Of a DNA stretch of 64,000 nucleotides, positions 30,220 to 38,533 are shown one piece after another. Source of the DNA: Marinobacter salarius (GTDB lineage: Bacteria; Pseudomonadota; Gammaproteobacteria; Pseudomonadales; Oleiphilaceae). Position numbers and translations under genes: made by a program. Positions within the stretch are counted from its first letter, which is position 1. Each line of letters starts with the position of its first letter. Location of the stretch: positions 2,480,001 through 2,544,000 of the forward strand of contig CP007152.1 in the NCBI GenBank assembly GCA_000831005.1, given 5' to 3'. The notes beneath the pieces are model-generated. The model had not been told where the DNA came from and did no database searches. It saw only the letters and a list, made by a program, of their open reading frames with translations.

Positions 30220-30673
30220 CGGTCGCGTTTGCCTATCTGGTTACATATGATCGGCCTAAGTGCAAGAAATAGCCGCTTAGAGCTATAGCAACCCTCATAC
30301 ATCCAGCTTGAGGACCGGCCATATTTGGACGAGTCCGCGACCGTAGGATTCAGCTTAATTTACCTTATGGAGCTTTGCATAGAAAAAGCCCCGGCTAAAC
30401 GGAAAACCGGAACAGGCTCCCCCTGCTGAGACGGATTCCTCATATCCATATACCACTCGCGTATAGCCCATAATTGCACCAAATTTCCTGAGGCCTTGTG
30501 GCACAAGGCTTATGGGTACTTAACCCTAGGTTCCTAACAAACTTATCCACAGCTTCTGTGAGTAAAGTACGTGGCAATACCGGTTTACCAACGAGCCGGT
30601 ACTGACAGAATCCTCGATCCTTACGTTTTTGAATGCCTGCTCACTAACGGGCCAGGGTATAACGGGAGCCTCC
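30220..30673. other. Gene-poor spacer
   Basis: This 454-base stretch holds a REP-like motif at 30402-30416 (GAAAACCGGAACAGG) and a small hairpin near 30500 (GCCTTGTGGCACAAGGC). It also has one perfect DnaA-box sequence at 30543-30551 that stands alone. I see no convincing gene. The right end must hold the promoter of the symporter gene. Confidence 0.6.
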
Positions 30674-31940
30674 ATGAAAGCTGTACTTGATGCTTATCTG
30701 AATACTTCGCTGGTTCTGCGCATTGGTATTGCGCTTGCTCTTGGTCTGGTTGTAGGACTGGTGGGCGGACCAGCGGTGGCCGAATGGCTGGACCCTCTGG
30801 GAGAACTGCTGCTTCGGTTGCTGAAGTTCCTGGTTGTGCCGATTGTCCTGTTAACACTGATGGTGGGAATCAATCAGGCCAATCTTGGCAGTATGGGGCG
30901 TGTGGGCCGGAAAATGCTGGGCTTCTATGTGCTGACTTCGGCGTTGGCGATCACGGTGGGGCTGGGTGTAGCGTCTGCTTTCTCGCCTGGCAGCGGCCTG
31001 GAATTGACGTCTTCGGAAAGTGTCGAAGTGCCGGAGAATCCGGGCTTTATCCAGGTACTTCTGAATATTGTTCCCACCAACATGGTTGAGGCATTCGCCG
31101 AGCCGAACCTGCTGGGGATTATCTTCACCGCGATTGTGTTTGGCATTGCCCTGTTGAAGCTGCGGGAGTCAAAGGCTCACGGCGAAGTCGCAGAGCGGGT
31201 GTATGGCGTGGTTTCTGGCCTGAATGAGGTCACCATGAAGGTGATGGCCGGGGTGCTCCAGTATGTTCCGATAGGTGTGTTTGCGATTGTGGCCAGCACC
31301 GCAGGTGAGCAGGGCATGAACACGATACTGGCCCTCGGGGATATGGTCATGGTGTTGTACATCGCCCTGGCGGTACAGCTGGTGGTCTACGGGGTTCTTA
31401 TGCGTCTAAATGGCGTTAACCTTATGGACTTTGTTCGTGAGGCCCGGGCTCCGGTCGCCACGGCCTTTGCCACCCAGAGCAGCTCCGGAACGCTGCCCCT
31501 GACCCTGAACGCGGCTCGGCGTTTGGGTGTTCCTCAGAGTATCTATGCTTCAGCTTGCCGCTGGGCGCCACCATCAATATGGACGGGGCCGGCATCCGCA
31601 TTGCCATTTCTGCCGCCTTTGCCGCCAATGTGATAGGGGTGCCCCTGGATTTTGTCACCATGCTGGAAATCGTCCTGATCGGCACCCTGGCTCCATCGGT
31701 ACGGCCGGTGTGCCGGGCGCGGGTATCGTGATGATTGCTACGGTGTTTGCCCAGGTGGGCCTGCCCATTGAAACCGTAGCGCTGCTGGTGTCCATCGATG
31801 CCCTTGTGGGTATGGGGGCCACGGCGATGAATGTCACCGGGGATCTGGTGTGCACTTCAGTGATTGCCCGTTCCGAGGATAAATATGAGGCGGCAGAGGC
31901 AGGCTCAAGCCAGGCGGTGCCGCAGGAACAGCTGTCCTAG
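30674..31940 (+). CDS. Dicarboxylate/amino acid:cation symporter (two frameshifts)
   Basis: This is a DAACS-family (GltP/DctA-like) Na+ or H+ coupled transporter, 422 residues after correction. It has eight helices and the two re-entrant loops: the first is the serine-rich TAFATQSSSGTLPLTL. The second region reads LPLGATINMDGAG across a frame change, with GTAGVPGAGIVMIATVF after it. Single missing bases near 31548 and 31695 explain the breaks. The start at 30674 follows GGGAG; an earlier in-frame start at 30629 lacks one. Substrates are probably C4-dicarboxylates, glutamate/aspartate or small neutral amino acids. Confidence 0.9.
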
Positions 31941-31982
31941 GGGCAGCGTGTCAGTGGGAGCCGAGCATCGGCTGACTCACGT

Positions 31983-32429
31983 TCATGCGGCCCCTTTCAT
32001 GCTGGTCATCTGAGCGACATAGGCGGTGATAAAGGCTGTTTCCTGAAACACCTTCAACCCCGTATCGGCAAACGCAATCGGCAGCGGGTTGGATGCCAGG
32101 GTAGATTTGATCATTGCCGGGGGCAGCAAGGTCACGGTTAACTCAGTATCGGTGATCAGTTGAATGGCCGCTTCCAATTTGAAGCTGATGGCACCGCCGG
32201 CAAACTTACCTTTCGGCATCCGCTCCTTGATCGCGACACGGGTGACCCCGTACTCGGCCATTAACTCCGCAAAGGCCGCCTGGAACCGCTTCAGGTCTTC
32301 ACGGCTATGATTTTTCAGCAGTGACAGTTTGCGCACCTTGCACTCCGGCAGGTTGAACTGCCCTCTGTCCATATTCAGCAAACACACCACCGCATCGCTG
32401 CCCGTCAGTTCAACTCCGCATACAATCAT
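31983..32429 (-). CDS. DUF3010 family protein
   Basis: This 148-residue protein begins MIVCGVELTGSDAVVCLLN and contains RVAIKERMPKGKFAGGAISF, typical of DUF3010, an RNase H-fold-like family of unknown function in gammaproteobacteria. The ATG at 32429 is chosen over GTG 32435 because AAAGGA stands 8 bases upstream of it. It converges on the symporter gene. A 23-base piece of it is repeated at 27098-27120. Confidence 0.85.
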   Translation of the reverse strand: MIVCGVELTGSDAVVCLLNMDRGQFNLPECKVRKLSLLKNHSREDLKRFQAAFAELMAEYGVTRVAIKERMPKGKFAGGAISFKLEAAIQLITDTELTVTLLPPAMIKSTLASNPLPIAFADTGLKVFQETAFITAYVAQMTSMKGAA

Positions 32430-32566
32430 AGTCACCGTCCTTTGAAGAATAATTTATCTGGCAGACTGAGAACCTGGCGGGGAGAGTGCCTAGGCTATCG
32501 CTGGGAGGAGATTTTTAGCACGCTTGTGGGGGCGGTGATATAGGCAGGTATAATTTTCTGAATCGA

Positions 32567-32622
32567 GAGAGCCGGGACAGATCTATCTTCGTGGTTTGAA
32601 GAATAGGCCTGCCCCGGTTTCG
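32567..32622. repeat. Paired REP-like element
   Basis: Two copies of the motif face each other: GAGCCGGGACAGATCTATCTTC on the left (32568 onward) and, on the reverse strand, GAAACCGGGGCAGGCCTATTC on the right. They form an imperfect hairpin with a loop of about 8 bases. Of all copies in the window this is the only complete inverted pair. It lies between the DUF3010 gene's start and the 3' end of the small gene. Confidence 0.6.
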
Positions 32623-32640
32623 AAAGTGGCTCTTGGCGCC

Positions 32641-32769
32641 TTACTGAACGTCGTAAACCTCAATGATCGTTTTAGCCAGTTCAAGGTCGTTCTCGTTCGC
32701 CAGGGCAAGCTGGTTCAGTGCCCGGACGGTGGTGTCTTTCTGCGCGGCGTCGATGCCCAGCAAGTGCAT
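32641..32769 (-). CDS. Possible small protein, 42 residues
   Basis: The frame reads MHLLGIDAAQKDTTVRALNQ and then LALANENDLELAKTIIEVYDVQ. It lies 26 bases after the lipoprotein gene on the same strand. The composition is protein-like and forms a predicted helix, but no clear ribosome site precedes it and I recognise no family. The frame is also open upstream into the end of the lipoprotein gene, so it may be the tail of a broken gene. Confidence 0.35.
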   Translation of the reverse strand: MHLLGIDAAQKDTTVRALNQLALANENDLELAKTIIEVYDVQ

Positions 32770-32795
32770 TGTAGAAGTGCTGAATTCCAGGAAAG

Positions 32796-33347
32796 TTATT
32801 GCGCCAGCGAGATGTTGCCGGGCTGGATTTGCAGTTCAGAGAGTTTCTCAACCAGGCCCTGAATGTTGGCTTTTCCGGATCCCTCGTTGGCCAGCCGCAG
32901 GCGCTTGATGGCAGCGAAGGCATCGCCAATGGTGGCGGTGTAGGGGGCAATGATCGTTTCATTCAACACGACTGCGCCGTTGTTTTCACGGTCGGTCAGG
33001 ATGTACTTCACGTGGGTGGTTACCTCGAAGTCCAGCCCGAAGACGGGTTGGTCAACTTCCAGCAGGAGCGCTTCAAGCTGATAGCGGCCAGAACCGGCTA
33101 GCAGTCCTTGTTTCTGCAGGGTTTGCTTCAGAGCACCAGCGAATGCGTCGTTGTCGATCTCGGAGGTCCATGCGGGGTTGGTTTCTTCGCCGCCCGACAC
33201 GTTGGTGACATCCACATTGTTTTGCAGGGCCGCGTCGTAGGGCTTCACTTGCCCGTCGTACACCATGTTGCCCATTTTGGCGCCGGAGGCGCAGCCGGTG
33301 AGGTAGAACAGAGCGGCTAGCACCGCCAGAATCCTTGCGTTTCGCAC
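32796..33347 (-). CDS. Putative lipoprotein, unknown function
   Basis: This is a 183-residue protein starting at GTG 33347 (MRNARILAVLAALFYLTGCA). The lipobox LTGC predicts lipid attachment and membrane export. The rest (FEVTTHVKYILTDRENNGAV, DAFAAIKRLRLANEGSGKAN) suggests an outer-membrane-assembly or secretin-like helper fold but is not diagnostic. An in-frame extension to 33467 lacks a signal sequence and is rejected. Confidence 0.72.
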   Translation of the reverse strand: MRNARILAVLAALFYLTGCASGAKMGNMVYDGQVKPYDAALQNNVDVTNVSGGEETNPAWTSEIDNDAFAGALKQTLQKQGLLAGSGRYQLEALLLEVDQPVFGLDFEVTTHVKYILTDRENNGAVVLNETIIAPYTATIGDAFAAIKRLRLANEGSGKANIQGLVEKLSELQIQPGNISLAQ

Positions 33348-33540
33348 GGTAGGTTCCTTCTTACTTATTTGATTATTTTGGGGTATTGCCTGCCATTGAG
33401 CCTGGGCTCGGAGCAGCGGGCCATGGTAGCTGAGCGTTGGTGGGCTTGCTATGTACCGAAGCGGCAACCGGAGTAAAATTTCATAAAATCTCTTGGGCAG
33501 GCTGGGCAGGCTGAGTCATTCCCGCCCCTGGGCAAATAAC

Positions 33541-34101
33541 CTAGTTCAGTCGATAGAATGGACGATTATAATCGAGACTGGTTGGCCGTTGGTCTGGCGA
33601 ACTGGTTGTGCCTTCTCCTGTGTAGAGAATATTGTTGTTGATGTAAACGACATTGTACTCGTCGATCTCGAAGTCGGCGCCATTGAACTGAGTCACATGC
33701 GACGTGAGTTCGGTAGCGGTGAGGCCGGAACTCAGTAAAACGTCTTCACCGAGTGTGAAGTTGCCTGATGAGGTAGGATTTGGAGCTTCCGGTAACGGGG
33801 TGGTGCAAGCGCTATCGATGTAGTTCTCGATACTTGTGGCAAATGCGCTGCGGGTGAAAGAGATCGTTACGATATCGTAGTGTGCCTCGCCCTCCACGTG
33901 CCCGCATGGTTTCTTCCAGGTGCCCTCGAGTACCGTGACTTGATCGGGTGGCGTCACGGGGTCGCTATCGTCGTTCCCGTCAGACGAACCTGAACCGGGA
34001 GTGGTATTTTCGTTGGCTTTTTCCAGGTCGCTCCCACTTCCGCCGCCTCCGCAACCGACCATTAATGCCGAAATAAAGGTGCACGCTAAAATCCTTTTCA
34101 T
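33541..34101 (-). CDS. Putative lipoprotein with glycine/aspartate linker
   Basis: This is a 186-residue protein with the signal MKRILACTFISALMVGCGGG. The lipobox cysteine is followed by a Gly/Ser/Asp-rich linker (to about residue 50) and a domain starting VLEGTWKKPCGHVEGEAHYD. It looks like the small lipocalin-like lipoproteins of marine gammaproteobacteria that begin LxGTW and have a paired cysteine. The partner and function are unknown. Confidence 0.72.
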   Translation of the reverse strand: MKRILACTFISALMVGCGGGGSGSDLEKANENTTPGSGSSDGNDDSDPVTPPDQVTVLEGTWKKPCGHVEGEAHYDIVTISFTRSAFATSIENYIDSACTTPLPEAPNPTSSGNFTLGEDVLLSSGLTATELTSHVTQFNGADFEIDEYNVVYINNNILYTGEGTTSSPDQRPTSLDYNRPFYRLN

Positions 34102-34238
34102 CGTTCTGTATCCTTACAATGTTATCTAAATGGAATATTGTTATATCATTATTGCATAAGGTGGGTGGCCGCGATAGACCTGGCTCTCTCTGGAGAGGGC
34201 GGCATACTCTCCTGTTCACCAGGTTGAGCCGAGGTGTT

Positions 34239-34326
34239 CCGATCGCCGGCTTCTGGAGTCAGCGCCGCTGCTGGCTATAATGGCCTACCTCCAACCGTTG
34301 CAGAAAACGTTATGCCAATCGAAAAG
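34239..34326. repeat. Copy of the slyD promoter and start codon
   Basis: This stretch aligns with 37711-37797, the promoter and first codons of slyD. It includes CAGCGCCG, a perfect TATAAT (34276-34281; 37747-37752 in slyD), GGCCTACC and ATGCCAATCGAAAAGA. The distance from the shared CCGAT to the ATG is 73 here and 72 there. After codon 5 the sequences part. The promoter therefore now drives a lipoprotein gene. Confidence 0.8.
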
Positions 34327-34800
34327 ATTAAGTGGTCAGACGCTGTTGTGAATAAGTTTCAGGTGTTGGTGATTCCATTGCTGTCGTTAATCGCCGGTTG
34401 TACCAACATGGCCGGCGATGTCGCTAGAACCATTCATCCGGCGCCGTCGACTGCTCTGGATGAAAACACGCTGTTTTCCGTTGCCAGTGAGTTCTTCATC
34501 GGGAAGGACTATGAGTGTGATGCCAGGCATGACCTGAGTACGCTTAGGTGTGCCAAAGAACTTCGTGATCTTTATATTCACCAGACCCAAGCGGTGGTGC
34601 AGATTTATCCCGGCGACGATGTGGCGTATCCCCATACTTTGGTGACGTCTCGATGGGATGAAGGGCTGATTCCGGGTGAGTTCATTTCCAGTGAGTTCAC
34701 GAATCCCGATGTGACGGCGTTTTGTGAGTATCTTCAGGCGCAGGCGGTGGGGAGTTGCCGATTGTTGACCGAACACGGCTCTGCCCGGGGGCCGGAATGA
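34312..34800 (+). CDS. Putative lipoprotein with slyD-derived start
   Basis: The product is 162 residues. The first five residues, MPIEK, are those of SlyD. Then comes a hydrophobic stretch with a lipobox (VLVIPLLSLIAGCTNMAG) and a soluble domain containing DYECDARHDLSTLRCAKELRD. I recognise no family. The chimeric N-terminus makes the signal peptide unusually long. The stop overlaps the next gene's ATG, so the two are translationally coupled. Confidence 0.65.
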   Translation: MPIEKIKWSDAVVNKFQVLVIPLLSLIAGCTNMAGDVARTIHPAPSTALDENTLFSVASEFFIGKDYECDARHDLSTLRCAKELRDLYIHQTQAVVQIYPGDDVAYPHTLVTSRWDEGLIPGEFISSEFTNPDVTAFCEYLQAQAVGSCRLLTEHGSARGPE

Positions 34801-35030
34801 TCAAGCCGAGTTGCTACAGCTGTCGGAAAAAATTTGACCCATCCGAACTGAGGCTTTCCTACTCAAAAAACTACTGTGAGGGCTGCGGCGTTGGGCTGTT
34901 TGGTGACGACTATTTTCGTTTCGCCAGAAAGCCCGCTCCAACGGCCCGGAAGAACCTGGCTGTTCATGTGGCGGTGCTTCTTTCTGTGGTTGCCGGCTTG
35001 TCGTTATGGCTTTTGATGGGTAGGGCGTGA
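34797..35030 (+). CDS. Small zinc-ribbon membrane protein
   Basis: This 77-residue protein has two CxxC knuckles (CYSCRKKFD and YCEGCGVG) and ends in one transmembrane helix (VAVLLSVVAGLSLWLLMG). It starts within the stop codon of the preceding lipoprotein gene (ATGA). The metal knuckles suggest a structural zinc site on the cytoplasmic side. Function is unknown. Confidence 0.65.
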   Translation: MIKPSCYSCRKKFDPSELRLSYSKNYCEGCGVGLFGDDYFRFARKPAPTARKNLAVHVAVLLSVVAGLSLWLLMGRA

Positions 35031-35113
35031 CGGCTCCAGCCTATTTGTAGATCTCCCGCAAGGACAGCAAGGTAGAATCCGGAACAACGCCAAGTCTGCG
35101 AATCAGATCGATA

Positions 35114-35158
35114 GTTTCCTTTTTTGAAACTTCGTGGTATGGTTTCAAAAAAGGAAAC
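35114..35158. promoter_or_regulatory. Perfect inverted repeat before higBA, likely operator
   Basis: Two perfect 17-base arms, GTTTCCTTTTTTGAAAC (35114-35130) and GTTTCAAAAAAGGAAAC (35142-35158), have an 11-base spacer. The element ends 11 bases before the higB start. Each arm itself has GTTTC/GAAAC symmetry, giving four half-sites. Toxin-antitoxin operons are typically repressed by the complex binding such repeats at the promoter. Confidence 0.7.
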
Positions 35159-35169
35159 AAGGAACGTTT

Positions 35170-35481
35170 GTGCACATTATTTCAAGAAAACCGTTTAACG
35201 ATGCTGGCAAGCAGTTTCCCAATGATCGGGAGGCTCTGGTGAATACCTACACCACGTTGCGAAATGGACGGTTTGAAACGCCTGAGCAGCTGCGCAAGGT
35301 GTTTCCGTCCCTGGACAATTTTAAATACCGGGACAAATGGTGGGTTATCGACATCGGCGGTAACAATCTTCGGCTGATTGCCTTCATTGAATTTCGTGAT
35401 AATCGCATGTACGTAAAACACATTTGCAGCCACGCCGAATACGACCGGCTTACTGACAAATACCGTCGCAATAAGGAGTGA
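35170..35481 (+). CDS. higB: HigB-type mRNA interferase toxin
   Basis: This is a 103-residue RelE-superfamily ribosome-dependent mRNA-cleaving toxin. The N-terminal NTYTTLRNGRFETPEQLRKV and the core KWWVIDIGGNNLRLIAFIEF and YVKHICSHAEYDRLT are typical. The start is GTG at 35170 with AAGGA upstream; an earlier in-frame GTG at 35134 falls inside the operator. It precedes its antitoxin, the order usual for hig systems. Confidence 0.9.
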   Translation: MHIISRKPFNDAGKQFPNDREALVNTYTTLRNGRFETPEQLRKVFPSLDNFKYRDKWWVIDIGGNNLRLIAFIEFRDNRMYVKHICSHAEYDRLTDKYRRNKE

Positions 35482-35486
35482 GGCTT

Positions 35487-35903
35487 ATGTTATCGCCTGC
35501 TTTTGTTGAGATCAGAGAAGCGCTATCTCAGGTGCCTTTTGTGGCACACATTGAGACTCAGGACGACTATGAGCGAGCGTTGGAGCTGATGGACCAGTTG
35601 GTGGACGACTACGACGCCAACAGGCTTCTCATTGAGGTTCTGTCTGTCAGCATTGAGCGCTGGGAAGACCAGGCTACAGAGTTTTCCGACTTTAATGCCG
35701 CTGTTGCTGAAACGGACAGGGGGATTGCGGTGCTGAAAACCCTGATGGCTCAACACGGCCTAGGGGTTGCTGATCTACCGGAGTTGGGTTCAAAAGGCAA
35801 TGTGAGCAAAATTCTCAATGGCGCTGAAGGAAAGAAGTTGACCCGCAAACACATGGAGGCCTTAGGCAAGCGGTTTGGGGTGTCTCCGGTACTGTTTTTC
35901 TAG
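35487..35903 (+). CDS. higA: HigA-type antitoxin
   Basis: This 138-residue antitoxin has a helical N-terminus and a C-terminal helix-turn-helix ([37 protein letters not shown]) that binds the operator. The ATG at 35487 lies 7 bases after AAGGAG and 5 bases after the toxin stop. The final residues SPVLFF are family-like. Together with higB this is a complete type II module. Confidence 0.9.
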   Translation: MLSPAFVEIREALSQVPFVAHIETQDDYERALELMDQLVDDYDANRLLIEVLSVSIERWEDQATEFSDFNAAVAETDRGIAVLKTLMAQHGLGVADLPELGSKGNVSKILNGAEGKKLTRKHMEALGKRFGVSPVLFF

Positions 35904-35904
35904 G

Positions 35905-37694
35905 ATGCCTGCGTATTCAGGAGCCCCTTTCAAACTCCGCCCCTACCAACGGGAAGCCGTCGACGCCACGCTGAATCATTTCCGCAGATCCGATGAGTCT
36001 GCCGTCATCGTGCTGCCAACCGGCGCCGGCAAAAGCCTGGTCATTGCCGAGCTGGCCCGTCTAGCCAAGCGTAAAATTCTGGTGCTGACCCACGTCAAAG
36101 AACTTGTAGAGCAAAATCACGCCAAATACCAGAGTTATGGGTTGGCCGGCGGCATCTTCTCCGCCGGGCTGAAGCGCAAGGAAAGCCACCATCAGGTGAC
36201 ATTTGCCAGTGTGCAGTCGGTATCGGCGAATCTGGATCAGTTCCGGGATGAATACTCGCTGGTCATCATCGATGAGTGTCATCGGGTCAGCGGCGATGAA
36301 ACCAGTCAGTATCAACGCATCATTGAGTTGCTACGGCAACAGAATGACGCCCTCAAAGTGCTCGGGCTGACCGCTACGCCCTACCGTCTGGCCATGGGCT
36401 GGATCTATCGCTATCACTACCGGGGCTTTGTTCGCGGCTCTGTTGACGAGCAGGACAAGCCCTTTCAGCACTGCATTTACGAACTGCCGTTGAGCTATAT
36501 GATCAATCGGGGGTATCTCACCCGGCCCGAGTTGGTGAATGCGGCAGTGGCGCAATACGATTTCTCCGCGCTGGCTCGGGACCGCTTTGGCGAGTATGCC
36601 GAGAAGGACGTCAACCAGCTGCTGAGCAAACACAAGCGTGTGACCCGCGCGATCATTGAGCAGGTGATGGAACTGGCCGCTGAGCGCCAGGGAGTGATGA
36701 TCTTTGCGGCCACGGTGGAGCATGCGAGGGAGATCACCGGTTATCTTCCTGAATATGAGACCGCTTTGGTAACTGGCGCGACCGATCAGAAAGATCGGGA
36801 CATGCTGATTCAACGATTCAAACAGCGGCAGTTGAAGTACTTGGTGAACGTATCCGTGCTCACCACGGGCTTTGATGCGCCCCATGTGGACGTTATTGCC
36901 ATTCTTCGGCCTACCCAGTCGGTCAGCCTGTATCAGCAGATCGTGGGCCGTGGTCTTCGCCTTGACGAGGGCAAGCAGGATTGCCTGGTGATTGATTACG
37001 CGGGCAACCACGTGAATCTGCATCATCCGGAGGTGGGCGAACCGAAACCGAACCCGGACAGTGAGCCGGTGCAGGTATTCTGCCCGGGCTGTGGCTTTGC
37101 AATATCTTCTGGGGCAAAACAGACAGTGAAGGCCGTGTGATCGAGCACTACGGGCGCCGTTGCCAGGGGCTGCTGGAGTCTGTGGAGGGGGATGGACCTG
37201 CCGTGCAGAACGGGCGCCCTCAACAGTGCGATTACCGGTTCCGGTTCAAGGAGTGCCCCCACTGCGGTGGCGAGAACGATATTGCCGCCCGCAACTGTCA
37301 CCGATGCCAGAAAGCCATTATCGACCCGGATGATCAGCTGAGAGATGCGCTGAAGCTCAAGGATGCCATGGTGATCCGTTGCGCTGGAATTGCACTCAGT
37401 GTTGATGGAAACAAGCTGAGAGTGACCTATCACGGCGAGGACGGGGAGGAACTCAGGGAGTCGTTTGATTTCAGCAAGCCTGGCCAGCGCACCGTTTTCA
37501 ACAAGCTGTTCGGGCGGCGTTTCGCGAACGGCCGAGCGCCGAAAACATTCAGCAAGGCGGAGGAAGTACTTGAGAGCCAGGCCTTGTTGCCAGCGCCGGA
37601 TTTTGTTGTTGCCCGCAAGCAGAAGCATTATTGGCAGGTGCAGGAGCGGATTTTTGATTATCAGGGGAGCTATCGAAAGGCGAATGAGGCTTAA
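35905..37694 (+). CDS. radD: DNA repair helicase-like protein RadD (one frameshift)
   Basis: This SF2 ATPase, formerly YejH, is involved in double-strand-break and crosslink repair in E. coli. It is 596 residues after correction. Motifs are Q-site [12 protein letters not shown], Walker [23 protein letters not shown] (motif II), GLTATPYRL (III), [19 protein letters not shown] (V) and [10 protein letters not shown] (VI). A zinc-ribbon region with [15 protein letters not shown] and CHRCQ follows. The frame breaks near 37110 after CPGCGFA; one missing base restores [19 protein letters not shown]. Its start lies directly after higA. Confidence 0.93.
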
Positions 37695-37710
37695 GCCCGC
37701 TTTTTCTGCC

Positions 37711-37782
37711 CCGATTTTCGCTCCTGCAGTCAGCGCCGCCGCCAGCTATAATGGCCTACCATTTATCTTTGTAGAGAACCCT
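37711..37782 (+). promoter_or_regulatory. slyD promoter region
   Basis: A perfect TATAAT (37747-37752) lies 31 bases before the slyD ATG. No good -35 box is evident. The whole segment is conserved in the second copy at 34239, which supports a promoter function for the duplicated part. Confidence 0.6.
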
Positions 37783-38262
37783 ATGCCAATCGAAAAGAAT
37801 CAGGTGGTCCTGTTTCACTATAGTGTCCGTGATGAACAGGGCAACGAAGTTGAGAATTCCCGTGGTGGCAAGCCGAACGCCTACCTGCATGGCCACGGCG
37901 GTGTTATCCAGGGTCTGGAAGAAGCCCTGGAAGGTCGTGAGGCTGGCGATACGTTCAGCGTTACCGTCACTCCTGAAAAAGCCTACGGTCCGCGCAAGGC
38001 CGATGCCGTGCAGCGCGTGCCGGTCAAGCATCTGATGGGGGCCAAACGCTGGAAGCGGGGCATGATCGCCCAGGTACAAACCGAACAGGGCCCGCGCCAT
38101 GTGGTCGTCGCCAAGGTCGGCCTCAAATTTGCCGATGTCGACACCAACCACCCGATGGCCGGTAAAACCCTGACCTTCGATATCGAAGTGATCGAAGTAC
38201 GTGCCGCCGATGCGGAAGAGATAGCGCACGGCCACGCGCATGGGCCGGGTGGGCATCACTGA
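37783..38262 (+). CDS. slyD: FKBP-type peptidyl-prolyl isomerase, SlyD-like
   Basis: This is a 159-residue chaperone-isomerase. Features are VVLFHYSVRDEQGNEVENSR at the N-terminus, HGHGGVIQGLEEALEGREAGD (core GVIQGLEEALEG), the inserted IF chaperone domain (about residues 75-125) and a histidine-rich tail HGHAHGPGGHH that can bind nickel or other metals. It is followed 17 bases on by a deleted yfcE. The slyD-yfcE pair is probably ancestral, since a decayed slyD stands before the intact yfcE at 26148. Confidence 0.94.
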   Translation: MPIEKNQVVLFHYSVRDEQGNEVENSRGGKPNAYLHGHGGVIQGLEEALEGREAGDTFSVTVTPEKAYGPRKADAVQRVPVKHLMGAKRWKRGMIAQVQTEQGPRHVVVAKVGLKFADVDTNHPMAGKTLTFDIEVIEVRAADAEEIAHGHAHGPGGHH

Positions 38263-38279
38263 AGATAAAAGGGGCGTAG

Positions 38280-38474
38280 ATGCAAATTGGTGTGATCGCA
38301 GATACCCACAGTAAAATGCGCCCCGAAGCGTTGGAGATTTTGAAAGGCTCTGACGTGATCCTTCACGACGTCAAAATCCTCGACATCGATCCGCAAGGCC
38401 GTTACCGCGTTGTGATTGCCGGCCACTCCCATAAACCCCGCAACAAATTGAGACCCGTGCAACGGTTTACATAG
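38280..38474 (+). pseudogene. yfcE with internal deletion
   Basis: The frame keeps the first 29 codons (MQIGVIADTHSKM, EILKGSDVILH) and rejoins at DVKILDIDPQGRYRVVIAGH. It lacks about 70 residues that carry the second metal ligand (GDVG) and the Asn ligand. The break lies at a short CTTCA/CTCCA homology. The frame then ends KLRPVQRFT, so the C-terminus is also lost. Compared with the 26148 copy the DNA has many silent changes, so it is an older divergence than the 22985 fragment. Confidence 0.8.
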
Positions 38475-38533
38475 CTATATGATTTAGACTGTCGGTACAT
38501 TAAGTGGACATGTAGTTACGCTAAGGAGTGGGT

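Noticed and set aside
30543..30551. Perfect DnaA box TTATCCACA
   Set aside because: It is single, with no cluster, no A+T-rich unwinding region and no dnaA, dnaN or gidA genes nearby. One such 9-mer is expected by chance in a window of this size.
35041..35148. 35-codon minus-strand frame reading KPYHEVSKKETIDLIRRLGV
   Set aside because: It starts only at TTG inside the higBA inverted repeat, has no ribosome site and no recognised relatives. Its apparent sense is partly a by-product of the palindrome.
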